Assembly: GCF_000153205.1 (NCBI RefSeq)
Contig: NZ_CH672427.1
Coordinates: 643,857-707,856, forward strand
Origin: Nitrococcus mobilis Nb-231
GTDB taxonomy: Bacteria > Pseudomonadota > Gammaproteobacteria > Nitrococcales > Nitrococcaceae
Direction of reading: 5' to 3'
Length of the DNA stretch: 64,000 nucleotides
Shown: positions 53,230 through 62,268 of the stretch, piece by piece
How the letters are laid out: each line of letters starts with the position of its first letter
Position numbering within the stretch: the first letter of the stretch is position 1
The notes under the pieces: model-generated
Database searches by the model: none
Told to the model about the DNA's origin: nothing
What the model saw: only the letters and a program-made list of their open reading frames with translations
Program-made: the position numbers and the translations under genes

Positions 53230-54885
53230 ATGGGGTCCAACGGCATGAGCCACGCCAGCAATCCCCTTTCCTTCGACGAGCAGCAACTCACCCAGCTCGG
53301 ACTACTTCATCCGCCCTTCACCGCTGAAAACTTCCAGTTCGAAGACGCGGATATCGAGGCCGCACGTAACTTAGCCGTGCACCTGCTGCAGAGCAGTAAT
53401 CGAGTGATCATCCTCAGTGGCCCGGCTGGCGTCGGTCGAACCGCGTTTTTGCGCCAAATCGCGACAACAGACCCCGACGAACTCGATTGCTGCATGCTCG
53501 ACGGCTTACCGCAGCTACACGTCTCGAACATCGTAAAGATGCTTGCCATGCGGATGGGGGCTTCTGAGGTCGCGCACGACCCCGATACCCTGGCGGCCCG
53601 GCTTCGCCAAGCGGAGGCATCGGGCTATCGACCGGCGTTGCTAATCGACGACGCCCACCGCCTTGAAGAAAACATGCTCAAGGGCTTGCTCTTGCTCCGC
53701 GAGGCGCTTACCAAGGCCGGTGCCCGACTGCCGATCCTGCTTGCAGCCCCGACCGAGTCGGACAGCATGCTGCGCCAACTTACGGCAACGATCGCCGAAC
53801 AAAACGAGCGCAGTGAAATCGTCCTGCCCCCTTTCACCGAGGAGCAAACAGCCAGCTATCTCGATCAGAGTCTCGCCGCTGCCGGCGAGTACACGGGGGA
53901 GCTGCTCTCGGCCCAGCAGAAACAACAAATTCACGAGCAAACCGGGGGCATTGCCGCACACATCAATCAGGCAACGATCAGTCTTCTCACCGATACTGCT
54001 CGCAAACGCAGCTCCGCTCGCCCGGCGCTCCTGCGCTCACGGCGGCTCTATGCCGGCGTTGCCGCCGCGGCGATTCTATTAGTCGGCGGACTGCTGTTGA
54101 CCCGCCATCTTAGCGGACCAACAACAGCCACGGAGTCTACGGAGGGTATACTATTGGCTTTGCCGTCCCACCCGGACGACGCCCCGGCCACCTCCCTAGC
54201 TCAGACCGGCGAACTAGGCGCGGATGAGGCGGAAACGCTCTCCGACCAACCGCTCACCCCGAGACCGGAAAGCCCATCAGCACCGGATGTAGCGCCAACG
54301 CCCAGGGTAAGCTCGGCCCCAAATTCACCCGCTCCGACAGTTGCACAAAAGGCCGATCCCGAGTCGGAACAAGCCGCACTGCAGGCCGACTCGTCGACTG
54401 CCGGCTCGCCGTTGCAGCAAGCGCCGTCCGTGGCTTTGAATACGCTCGGCTCGGCGAGGACTCCAAGCGCACCCCCGGAGAAACCGGGAAATCCGGCTGA
54501 CAAGCACTCCGAACTCAGCGCCCTGGCCGCTGAGACTAAGACTGAGGCCGCGAATCCTACCAAGGTGACGATGCGCAGCCCGACACCAAGTGCTGCGTCG
54601 AAATGGCAGGAAGATTGGTTGGCCAACCGAGCGGGTAATCATTACACGATTCAGCTTATCGCCGGCCATCAGAAACAGACACTGGAGCGATTTTTAGAAC
54701 AACATCCGCGGGTGGAGGACAAAGCCCATGTCGTGCAAGCTCGACACCAAGGGCGAGCCTGGCATGTTCTCATTACCGGTGACTACCCCTCGCGCGAGGC
54801 GGCCCGAAATGCTTTGCGCCGGCTACCCCGCGCGCTACGCGATAGCGGCAGCTGGGTTCGCTCCTTCGCTTCGTTACGATCGTAA
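53230..54885 (+). CDS. DamX-like protein: AAA ATPase plus SPOR domain
   Basis: About 551 residues. N-terminal ExeA-like AAA domain (LTQLGLLHPPFT, IILSGPAGVGRTAFLRQI, PALLIDDAHRL). The Walker A lysine is replaced by arginine (GVGRT), so ATP use is doubtful. One transmembrane helix (LYAGVAAAAILLVGGLLLT, about 275-293) is followed by a 170-residue disordered Pro/Ser/Glu-rich linker and a C-terminal SPOR domain (HYTIQLIAGHQKQTLERFLE, HVLITGDYPSREAARNALRR) that binds denuded peptidoglycan at the division site. DamX has this layout. Start at ATG 53230 or 53245; the frame extends through the tRNA but is not coding there. Confidence 0.85.
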   Translation: MGSNGMSHASNPLSFDEQQLTQLGLLHPPFTAENFQFEDADIEAARNLAVHLLQSSNRVIILSGPAGVGRTAFLRQIATTDPDELDCCMLDGLPQLHVSNIVKMLAMRMGASEVAHDPDTLAARLRQAEASGYRPALLIDDAHRLEENMLKGLLLLREALTKAGARLPILLAAPTESDSMLRQLTATIAEQNERSEIVLPPFTEEQTASYLDQSLAAAGEYTGELLSAQQKQQIHEQTGGIAAHINQATISLLTDTARKRSSARPALLRSRRLYAGVAAAAILLVGGLLLTRHLSGPTTATESTEGILLALPSHPDDAPATSLAQTGELGADEAETLSDQPLTPRPESPSAPDVAPTPRVSSAPNSPAPTVAQKADPESEQAALQADSSTAGSPLQQAPSVALNTLGSARTPSAPPEKPGNPADKHSELSALAAETKTEAANPTKVTMRSPTPSAASKWQEDWLANRAGNHYTIQLIAGHQKQTLERFLEQHPRVEDKAHVVQARHQGRAWHVLITGDYPSREAARNALRRLPRALRDSGSWVRSFASLRS

Positions 54886-54969
54886 TCGGCGAGCCGGTAG
54901 CCGGTTCCGGCTATCGGCCCCGTGCCAGCCAGGGCAACCGAACGTGATGCAAACGCATGGGGGCAGGTA

Positions 54970-56109
54970 ATGGCGTTGCGCCCGGTAGGCCCTGCTACCT
55001 CCGGCGTTCTACTGCCGCTGCCTTCGTCGGACCGATTACCGGCGGCGCTGCGCGCGGGCCACACCGTCCGCGCGCGGGTGCACACCGATGCCGCTGGGCA
55101 GTTGCTGATGACAATCGGCCGGACACGCCTGCCGGTGGCTGGCCAGCTTGGGCTGCACGCCGGCGAGCAACTCACCGTGCGCTTGGTGAATACGGCCAGC
55201 GGAGCGGCACTGGAAATACTGACCCGCCGAGGAGCGCCCACGAGCCCCGCGGCGATAGCGTTGCTGCGCCAAGCCATTCCCCGGCAAGAAAATCTCGGCA
55301 CGTTGTTGGCGACATTGCGTGCGCTGCGCGTGCAGCCACAGCAGAACTGGGGTGGGCTCTCGGTCGAGCAACGTCAGAGCATCGACGCGCTGCTTGCCCG
55401 GCTCGCTCCCAGTGCCCGTTTGCAGCAGGCCGATGGCGTGCGCGTGACCCTGAGGGATTCGGGGATTTTGCTAGAGTGGCTGTTGCCGCGCTACCCCCAG
55501 GCGGCTGGACAAATCGCGCAAGCGGATTTCAAGGTGGCGCTGCTGCGGGTAATCGCCCAGCTCCGCAGCAATCCCGCCGCCGGCCCGGCGGCAGCAACGG
55601 ATACCGGCCTGAATAGCCAACCGGGGTTATTGAATAATCTACTGCACCAGGCTGAAGGGGCGCTTGCCCGGTTGCATCTGTTGCAACTGCAACCCACGGA
55701 GAGCCCCGCTCGAGTGGATCTCGCCTTGCAAATCCCACTGGCTCACGGCAACGACACCGACGAATTGTATCTGCGGATTCGCCAGGAAGCAGCGGAGCGC
55801 GAAACTACGAGCAAGCGCGAGTCAGGCGTGGAAAAAACCGGCTGGGAAGTAAGCCTACGGTTTCGTTTCGCCGGCAACGAGGCGCTTGCGGCACGGCTGC
55901 ACATCGTAGGGCGGCGCGCAACCGTCACCTGGTGGACCGAGCAGCCTCGCCTCGCCACCGCCCTGGAAGTCGCTCGCCCAGTACTTGTCGATCAACTGCA
56001 GGCGCTTGATCTAGAGGTCGCTTCGATACGTTGCCACCGCGCCCCAGCCCCGCACGATCCCACCGACACCACGCGTCCCCGAGGAGGATTGGTTCATGAA
56101 ACCGCATGA
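54970..56109 (+). CDS. FliK-like flagellar hook-length control protein
   Basis: About 379 residues. The N-terminal part is Ala/Leu/Arg-rich (VRARVHTDAAGQLLMTIGRT, GEQLTVRLVNTASGAALEIL). The C-terminal part has the FliK C-terminal fold (RVDLALQIPLAHGNDTDELY, GWEVSLRFRFAGNEALAARL, TVTWWTEQPRLATALEVARP, LVDQLQALDLEVASIRCHR). It fits the short FliK-like proteins that pair with FlhB-tail proteins. ATG 54970 has GGGGGCAGG upstream. The next gene overlaps its end by 14 bp, and that pairing supports the assignment. Confidence 0.8.
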   Translation: MALRPVGPATSGVLLPLPSSDRLPAALRAGHTVRARVHTDAAGQLLMTIGRTRLPVAGQLGLHAGEQLTVRLVNTASGAALEILTRRGAPTSPAAIALLRQAIPRQENLGTLLATLRALRVQPQQNWGGLSVEQRQSIDALLARLAPSARLQQADGVRVTLRDSGILLEWLLPRYPQAAGQIAQADFKVALLRVIAQLRSNPAAGPAAATDTGLNSQPGLLNNLLHQAEGALARLHLLQLQPTESPARVDLALQIPLAHGNDTDELYLRIRQEAAERETTSKRESGVEKTGWEVSLRFRFAGNEALAARLHIVGRRATVTWWTEQPRLATALEVARPVLVDQLQALDLEVASIRCHRAPAPHDPTDTTRPRGGLVHETA

Positions 56110-56437
56110 ATCGGGTGCAGGCGGCCGCATGATCGAGCATGACCGACGCCTTGCCGTCGCGCTGGAGTATACTGGCCACGGCGCGCCGCGGGTCACCGCC
56201 CAAGGCCACGGCGCGCTGGCCGAAGAGATCATCCGATTGGCGCAGGCGCACGATATCCCGCTTTACCCAAATCGAGATCTGGTGCAGGTGCTCGCCCAAA
56301 TCGAACTCGACCAGGAGATACCCGAACTGCTCTACCACGCGGTGGCTGAACTGATTGCCTTCGCCTATCTGGTGCGCGGCAAAGTGCCGGAGGGATTTCA
56401 AGCCGACGCCGCCACGCGTGGCGCAGCTGACAAATAA
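56096..56437 (+). CDS. FlhB C-terminal-like protein (EscU/YscU tail, FhlB)
   Basis: 113 residues. Like the cytoplasmic tail of FlhB: AVALEYTGHGAPRVTAQGHG, ALAEEIIRLAQAHDIPLYPN, RDLVQVLAQIELDQEIPELL, YHAVAELIAFAYLV. FlhB has the autocleaving NPTH here; this protein keeps the A-V-A-L-x-Y strand but lacks NPTH. Free-standing tails of this type can substitute for part of FlhB in flagellar export switching. GAGGAGG lies upstream of the ATG, which is inside the FliK-like gene. Confidence 0.88.
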   Translation: MKPHESGAGGRMIEHDRRLAVALEYTGHGAPRVTAQGHGALAEEIIRLAQAHDIPLYPNRDLVQVLAQIELDQEIPELLYHAVAELIAFAYLVRGKVPEGFQADAATRGAADK

Positions 56438-56597
56438 CCCACCGGCCGTCGTTCGAGACATCTCGTTACGCACAACTTAAAAGGTGCCTATAACAGGATG
56501 CTTTCAGGTTGATTCAAGCTGGTCAACCATTCAGACGGCTCACTACCTACTGAGCCAGCAGAAGAATTTCAATACACCAAAATCTTTTTACAATGAA

Positions 56598-56628
56598 ACA
56601 CGGCGAGAGCTGTCTGCTCCCGCCGTGT
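56598..56628 (-). terminator. Hairpin after peptide copy 2
   Basis: ACACGGCGAGAGC pairs with GCTCCCGCCGTGT (13-bp stem, one wobble, five-base loop), 25 bp behind the peptide stop. On the minus strand a T-containing tail (TTTCATTGT) follows. Confidence 0.55.
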
Positions 56629-56652
56629 CGTTAGCTCTCTGAGCCTGACGGC

Positions 56653-56895
56653 TCAGGCGCTCTGGCTCTGGACGATGACCCCGTTGAGGTTGAAGGTGTT
56701 CGGACCACCGATCCCCACTGCCGTATTGTTGACCTTGGCCACCTGAATCTGATTGGTGAACTTCTTGCTGATGCTGCTCGGGTAGCGTAGATGGGGCATG
56801 AGGTAGCCACCGTACCAGCCGCCCTTCACGTGCAGGCTCGCCTGCCGGTCCAAGGTCTCGGTCATGCTCAGGTCACGGATCATAATGCTCGCCAT
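56653..56895 (-). CDS. Double-glycine leader peptide, copy 2
   Basis: Protein identical in all 80 residues to the one at 46265-46507; the 243-bp genes differ at one silent position. Leader-like N terminus with GG at residues 25-26, ribosome site AGGAGAG, its own hairpin terminator downstream, and the same sigma-54 promoter block upstream. The nearest plus-strand genes are the FliK/FlhB-tail pair, convergent with it. On its upstream side lies the decayed helicase. No exporter or modification gene accompanies it here. Confidence 0.8.
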   Translation of the reverse strand: MASIMIRDLSMTETLDRQASLHVKGGWYGGYLMPHLRYPSSISKKFTNQIQVAKVNNTAVGIGGPNTFNLNGVIVQSQSA

Positions 56896-56961
56896 GGTCT
56901 TGCTCTCCTAAAATCACGCTCGATTGAATAATGCTCTGGCTCTTTCGCCCCGAAAGCCGTT

Positions 56962-57061
56962 TCGCTCTCGTTGCTTAGATAAAAGCAGATCGCGTGCCAA
57001 TGGCGAAATAAAAACCGAATTAATTTATATGAAACTGTTTTTAAAAAAATTTATTTTTAAA
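56962..57061 (-). promoter_or_regulatory. Sigma-54 promoter block of peptide copy 2
   Basis: TTGGCACGCGATCTGC on the minus strand (57000-56985), as in copy 1, with the same A/T-rich upstream 60 bp. Beyond this block the two loci differ at many positions. Confidence 0.75.
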
Positions 57062-57167
57062 TACTAGGAGTGCCCCGGTGGAAAAGCCAACCATCCACCA
57101 GACAATATTGTTTATAAAATAACAACATATTTCATAATAATGAATTCTATTACATAACAAAATAAGC

Positions 57168-58796
57168 TCAGATTCGTTCACCGCCTTTAAAATCACCTTC
57201 CGGCTTGATAACCAACCGCGGCAGTACCATCCACCATTCATCCACCCGTAAGCGGCGGTGGTGATCAGGATCGGTATGCAGCCGACTCCAGTGCATGACA
57301 CTTTCCACGGTAACCTGGGTAACCCGCCCGCTCGGCAGGACCGCCTTGCGCGCCAGCTTACCGACGACGACACCCTGCAATGTGCGCAACTCCCGCCGCT
57401 CCCCCGTAATGACCAAAGCCAGCTCGTCACCGTATGAGACCTGCGAGAGTGTACGATGTACCGGCTGCTTCGCCGCGAAACACCCAGCATGGCCCAAATC
57501 CACATTGCTTTGGCTCAACACAATATGACGCCGGGCACGCTCGGTACGCCGAACCGGCGTAAAAGCGGCATCGAGAGGCGCACGATTTCATCGCCTTCCA
57601 GAACGCGCGTAAAAGGATTCGAGCACCGGCGGCCTTCGCACAAGATCAGGCTTTCACGCACTCTCGTCATACCGACGTAATACAAACGCCGCTCATCATC
57701 CGCCGCGCGCTGCCATTCCCCGCCATCGGGGGGCTCTTCGCGACGTGCGTGATTGCTTCGTATGGGATACCCCGCTTTGAGGCGGGCGCGATTGCCGGCA
57801 ATGATCTGGTTGGATGCTGCAATGATGTTCGCGCTGGATCGATAGTTCTCGACCAGGTAGTCCGTAACCGCCTCGTAGCGGAAGGCATAGATGTTCTGGT
57901 CGTCATCGCCAACGGCCAACGACCAACAAGGTGAGCTTGGCGTCGCGATCCCGGAGGCGACGCCCGGCCATGGCGCTCGCCGATGTCCTGATACTCATCG
58001 ACGAGAATATGCCGATAATCGGCGAGTAACCGTTCACGCAGATCTTCGTCGTCAACGACGCCGCGCGGTACGCACCTTGGTGTCGGCATCGGGACTCGCG
58101 GCCTCGATCGCTATCTCCGCTTGCTTATCCGCGAGAATTTCGCCGGGTGTCACGACGATTTCCGGGTTTTTCGTACACGCGCCGAGTAGCGCCGCAAACT
58201 GCGCAGTATCCCGGCGATGTCCCGCCGCCACAGGCGCGAACGCGCGGCGACGGCGAATTGCTCCTCGACGCCGTCCTCATCGTAGAGCAACACGCAGCGT
58301 GAATCCTGACGATCCCGCCCGGTTCCCTGGGTATCGCGCAACTGCCGCAGCAGCTCGCGAACGAACGAACGAACGAACGAACGAACGAACGAACGAACGA
58401 ATAATTGTGCCGCACCCACGGCGGGGTCACCGAATTGCCGCCGCTCACCCGCAGCTACGCAAGCAGATAAGCCAGCGGCAGGCTTTGCCTTCTGTCAGCC
58501 ACAGCGCCGCCTGCTTGACCTCCTCGATACCCGGCGGCAAAGCACGCCGCACCAGCGTAAGCAGACTCCCCAATCCCAGCGCAGGGTCGCGTGTGAGCAG
58601 ATAATGCTATCAAACGAGCTCCTCGGGCGGCTCGTCTTGCAGTGCGGTGAATGCCTGGAATTGATCTTTCCAAAGCTGAAACGCTAACTGGGCACCCGCA
58701 AAGCGTATCGACGATTGGCAAGGCGTGCAGGCACAGCTTGGGGAAATGCCGCTGCAGCACCAGCAGATCGTGGCAAAGCACCTTGGGTGCAAACAT
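57168..58796 (-). pseudogene. Decayed large exonuclease-RecQ-UvrD-type helicase
   Basis: Pieces of one large gene follow each other on the minus strand in changing frames. An exonuclease-like piece (CHDLLVLQRHFPKLCLHALP) comes first, then LAFQLWKDQFQAFTALQDEP, LGSLLTLVRRALPPGIEEVK, RQLRDTQGTGRDRQDSRCVL and EEQFAVAARSRLWRRDIAGI. UvrD-type pieces (DYRHILVDEYQDIGE, AVGDDDQNIYAFRYEAVTDY, ERRLYYVGMTRVRESLILCE) follow, and a C-terminal domain ends DEWWMVLPRLVIKPEG. Relatives of this architecture have well over 1500 residues, so there are large deletions plus several frameshifts. A (CGAA)11 tract lies inside. The 3' end also exists as a scrap near peptide copy 1. Confidence 0.7.
58358..58401. repeat. 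Tetranucleotide microsatellite (CGAA)11
   Basis: Eleven perfect, uninterrupted copies of CGAA (44 bp). On the minus strand of the helicase remnant they encode repeats of Phe-Val-Arg-Ser. The copy number would change by slippage and shift the frame, as in phase-variable genes. Confidence 0.95.
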
Positions 58797-59180
58797 CCGG
58801 GCACCGGCTAAATTGTTGGCCGCACCTTGCTAATCAGGATGCATGGGTCCGAGACTTAGAGATGGTAAACTTTAAAAGTTTGACGGCTCTCTGCCGCTTT
58901 CGACTCAGGGGCGCCAAGCGCTGTTGATATTTGGAATAATCGGGCTCGTCGAGGCCGCCGGAATCAGCAGTATTCATCGTAGGCCGATTCTGGTGCAATA
59001 CGGGTGCTCCCGAAGACGCCTGTGTCACCCCGCCATCTCCAGAGACGAGGGTGTGTTGCTATTCGATGGGTTCCGCAGGAGGCTTTGCCCGGGTGCCGCC
59101 ACGCCTTTCTGTCAGACTCAGAAGCCGATCGCCGCCCCACCCTATCGGCTGATATTCCTATTTTCTCGAGGTTAGCGAGA
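58797..59180. other. Intergenic region, no gene seen
   Basis: About 380 bp before the surface-antigen-like gene. Short frames only. The region probably still contains unrecognisable remains of the helicase. Confidence 0.4.
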
Positions 59181-59546
59181 ATGAAAAACACTCCCTTGAA
59201 AACGATGACGATGATCGCCGCCTTGCTTGCGGTAAGCAGCGCCACATCGGCGGCGAACTTGGGCTTTCTGCGTAATACCCTTATCAGGGATCTCTCGGAC
59301 TCTGACTGGCAACAACTGGTCGAAACGACGATCGACGCGCTGGAAAACGCGCCGGACGGCGCAACGCGGGAGTGGCGTAATGCTGACACGGGGCACTTCG
59401 GCAGTATTCGAGTAGTAAAGACGTTCGAAGCTCACGATCTTCCTTGTCGCAAGGTTACATTAACCAATCACACCACCTCACAGACAGGCCCCAACGCATT
59501 TACACTCTGCAAGGTTGAAGGTCAAGGCTGGCGCCTGCTCGAATAG
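59181..59546 (+). CDS. Small exported surface-antigen-like protein
   Basis: 121 residues. Signal peptide (MKNTPLKTMTMIAALLAVSS, cleavage after SAA). The mature part resembles the C-terminal domain of 17-kDa surface antigens: LIRDLSDSDWQQLVETTIDA, LENAPDGATREWRNADTGHF, GSIRVVKTFEAHDLPCRKVT, and a final FTLCKVEGQGWRLLE with the second Cys. These proteins have one disulfide and the W-x-N...G-x-G core. The lipobox and glycine-zipper region are missing. GAGG lies upstream of the ATG. Confidence 0.75.
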   Translation: MKNTPLKTMTMIAALLAVSSATSAANLGFLRNTLIRDLSDSDWQQLVETTIDALENAPDGATREWRNADTGHFGSIRVVKTFEAHDLPCRKVTLTNHTTSQTGPNAFTLCKVEGQGWRLLE

Positions 59547-60191
59547 GCCAGCGCCTGGCATGGATCTTCGGAGAAAACGGGGATAACCTGCAACAGCACT
59601 TACGCAAACTAATAAATTCTATAATATCAATAGATTAAGAAGAAAAGCCATAACTTCTTATTAACTCCGGGCAAGGAAGTGCAGAATGGGGCAATGGTAA
59701 CGGCCGGCGCTTTCGTACTTATGCATCGTCATCGACTCCTAGCCGATACTTCAGAATCACGGTGCGTACTTGACAAACTTGATAGGGTTTGGCTTTAGCA
59801 CTGAAGTGGACCCAAATTGACCACCGGTCGTATTCGCACCCTTTCAACGGGGCAGACAAAACCCAGGGATGCCCATATCTTCGGTACTCACCAGCTATAT
59901 CGAGGGCCGCCAACTGGATCCTTAGCCGCTTTTGCGTGCGCCAGGTCTCGCGCCGAAACACGGGCGCTTGTACCCCATGCCGCGGCCGTTCATACTTTGT
60001 TTACTTCTGCTCGCGCAAGCGCGCCGCATCCGTCTTAATCGGACCACGGGCAGAGACAGGGAACCGGGCCTCGGCCCGTAGATCCCGCCCGCCGTCGCGG
60101 CGTTTCCGCTCTCGGTTCTCTCCTCGACGACTTTTTCGCTGCAATTGAGCGGCTCCCCTCGGGTGCGGCCGTTCGGTGGAATCAATAAACT
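59547..60191. other. Intergenic region, one doubtful small frame
   Basis: About 640 bp. A minus-strand frame (59719-59961, 80 codons; contains LAALDIAGEYRRYGHPWVLS) has a plausible amino-acid mix but no recognised family or ribosome site, so I do not call it. The right part is the leader of rhlE; long 5' regions with possible cold-shock structure are usual for such helicase genes. Confidence 0.4.
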
Positions 60192-61481
60192 ATGACGTTC
60201 GACTGTTTTGGCCTCTCGGCCGATATTCTGCGTGCCGTACGCACTGAAGGCTACACCACGCCCACGCCCATTCAGGCGCAAGCCATTCCGCTGGTCGTCG
60301 CCGGGCGTGACTTGCTCGCCGCGGCTCAGACTGGCACCGGTAAAACCGCCGCCTTCACGCTGCCCATACTGCAGCGGCTGAGCGCGGTGCCAACACGCCA
60401 TCGGGCGCCGCGCGCGCTGGTGCTGACACCCACGCGTGAACTCGCCGCGCAGGTGCGCGAGAGCGTGCGCAGCTACGGCCGGCACCTGCCGCTGCGCTCC
60501 ACCGCCGTGTTCGGTGGCGTTGGCATCAACCCCCAGATCAGCGCATTGCGAAGCGGCGTCGATGTCGTGGTCGCCACACCAGGGCGCCTTCTCGATCATC
60601 TGCAGCAGCGGACCGTCGAGCTCTCCCGCGTCGAGATTTTCGTGCTCGACGAGGCCGACCGGATGCTGGACATGGGCTTTATTCGCGATATCCGCAAAGT
60701 CATGGCCGCGTTGCCGCAAAAGCGCCAAAACCTGCTCTTCTCCGCGACTTTCTCCGGGGAAATCCGCAAGCTCGCCGACCAGATCCTCCACGATCCAGCG
60801 TCCGTCGACACCGCCCCGCGCAACAGCGTCGCCGAGCTCATCACGCACAAGGTTCACCCTGTCGCCCAGAGCCGCAAGCGCGCACTGCTTGCGCACCTCA
60901 TCGGTAATGGGAAATGGTCTCAGGTGCTGGTATTCACGCGCACCAAACACGGCGCCAACCGCCTGGCAACGCAGCTTGACCGCGATGGCCTGAACGCCAC
61001 CGCCATCCACAGCAGTAAGAGCCAAAGCGCCCGCACCAAGGCACTGCAGGATTTCAAACGGGGGCGGGTGCGCGTGCTGGTGGCCACCGACATCGCCGCG
61101 CGCGGTCTCGACATCGAGGCACTGCCGCACGTCGTCAACTACGAGCTATCGAATATTGCCGAGGACTACGTCCACCGCATCGGGCGTACCGGCCGGGCCG
61201 GCAGCCAGGGGCAAGCGGTGTCTCTCGTGAGCGCCGATGAGCGCAAGCACCTCGCCAACATCGAGCGGCTGCTCGGCCGCCGCCTGCCCTGCACCGTGAT
61301 CGAGGGCTTCGAGCCGGTAGCCGCCAATGAGGCTCCGAGCTTGAATCCGACCCGCCCCCAGCCCAACCGAGCGCGCCGCAGGCCGTCCCAAAGCGCCTAC
61401 GCGAACAATGGCGACGGACCCGGCCGCAGCACCCGTCCGCGCGGCAACCGCCGCCGCCCCGCGAGGACCGCTACGAACTAA
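60192..61481 (+). CDS. rhlE: DEAD-box RNA helicase RhlE
   Basis: 429 residues. All helicase motifs: Q motif ([14 protein letters not shown]...[11 protein letters not shown]), [12 protein letters not shown] (I), [10 protein letters not shown] (Ia), TPGRLLDHL (Ib), [13 protein letters not shown] (II, DEAD), FSATFSGEI (III, SAT), [12 protein letters not shown] (IV), [20 protein letters not shown] (V) and [12 protein letters not shown] (VI). The C-terminal 70 residues are Arg/Pro/Asn-rich and basic, an RNA-binding tail typical of RhlE. It unwinds short RNA duplexes in ribosome assembly and RNA turnover. Confidence 0.95.
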   Translation: MTFDCFGLSADILRAVRTEGYTTPTPIQAQAIPLVVAGRDLLAAAQTGTGKTAAFTLPILQRLSAVPTRHRAPRALVLTPTRELAAQVRESVRSYGRHLPLRSTAVFGGVGINPQISALRSGVDVVVATPGRLLDHLQQRTVELSRVEIFVLDEADRMLDMGFIRDIRKVMAALPQKRQNLLFSATFSGEIRKLADQILHDPASVDTAPRNSVAELITHKVHPVAQSRKRALLAHLIGNGKWSQVLVFTRTKHGANRLATQLDRDGLNATAIHSSKSQSARTKALQDFKRGRVRVLVATDIAARGLDIEALPHVVNYELSNIAEDYVHRIGRTGRAGSQGQAVSLVSADERKHLANIERLLGRRLPCTVIEGFEPVAANEAPSLNPTRPQPNRARRRPSQSAYANNGDGPGRSTRPRGNRRRPARTATN

Positions 61482-61599
61482 CGATGCACGATCGGGGGCT
61501 GCTGTTCCAGGACGGCAGCCCCGATTCGGAACGCTCTGCCTCACGCCACTTGCAGATTAAAGCCACACCCGGCACGGGGCTCAAGCTATCACTCGTGCC

Positions 61600-62239
61600 C
61601 GTTTATCCGGGCTGCTCCGCTTGCGCGGACGATTACGGCGTGGTGGCGCTTGATGTCCGTATGCGGGTGCGAAGAAGCTGTGCAACCCACTCGAATCGGC
61701 TCGCCATCCGCCCCCACCTGAAGGAGTTCGAGGAGGAGATACCGGTCGGCGAGGGCCCCAAGCTGCTGCTGCGGCCCATCCGGCTCGAAGACGCACCGGC
61801 GCTGCAGAAGGGCTTTACCAGACTTACCCCGAAGGAGACCCGACTGCGCTTCCTCATGCCGCTGAAAGTTCTCTCGCACATGATGGCCGCGCAGTTCACT
61901 CAGATCGATTATGATCGGGAGATGGCCCTTGTTTTGGCCGATCCGGGCATCGCCAGTCAGACCGAGAGCTACAGTGTGGCTCGAATCGTCACCGATCCCA
62001 ATAATGAGCAGGCCGAGTACACCATCACCGTTCGCCACGACATAATGGGCAGGGGGTAGGGGCGGCGGCTCATGCGCCGCATCATCGATTACTGCCGCCG
62101 CCGCGGAACGCGACTGGTTTTCGGCGAGATGCTGCGGTAGAACACGATTATGCTGCACTTGTGCAAAACGCTTGGCTTCCGGCAGCATCCGATACCAGGA
62201 GATCCGGGCACCGTTCGAGTAGAGTTGGAGCTAGGCTGA
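61600..62239 (+). pseudogene. Pat-type acetyltransferase (acyl-CoA-synthetase-GNAT fusion), C-terminal remnant
   Basis: One frame carries GVVALDVRMRV, RLAIRPHLKEFEEEI, KLLLRPIRLEDAPALQKGFT and RLTPKETRLRFLMPLKVLSH, then the GNAT core ...HDIMGRG-TAG-GRRLMRRIIDYCRRR and RLVFGEMLR-TAG-NTIMLHLCKTLGF, ending VRVELELG-TGA. This is the end of a Pat/YfiQ-like lysine acetyltransferase: linker from the ligase half, then GNAT. Two in-frame amber codons stand where Leu and Glu are expected (GRGLGRRLM; LRENTIML). The CoA-ligase half of about 700 residues is absent. Confidence 0.75.
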
Positions 62240-62268
62240 GGCGTTTTCAGATAAGGATTGCATTTAAA

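Noticed and set aside
57041-57505. 154-codon minus-strand frame before peptide copy 2
   Set aside because: An off-frame reading of the helicase end running into the A/T-rich spacer.
59719-59961. 80-codon minus-strand frame
   Set aside because: No ribosome site, no family; it could be real, but I cannot support it.
59922-61130. 402-codon minus-strand frame opposite rhlE
   Set aside because: Shadow of the DEAD-box helicase; composition reflects complementary codons.
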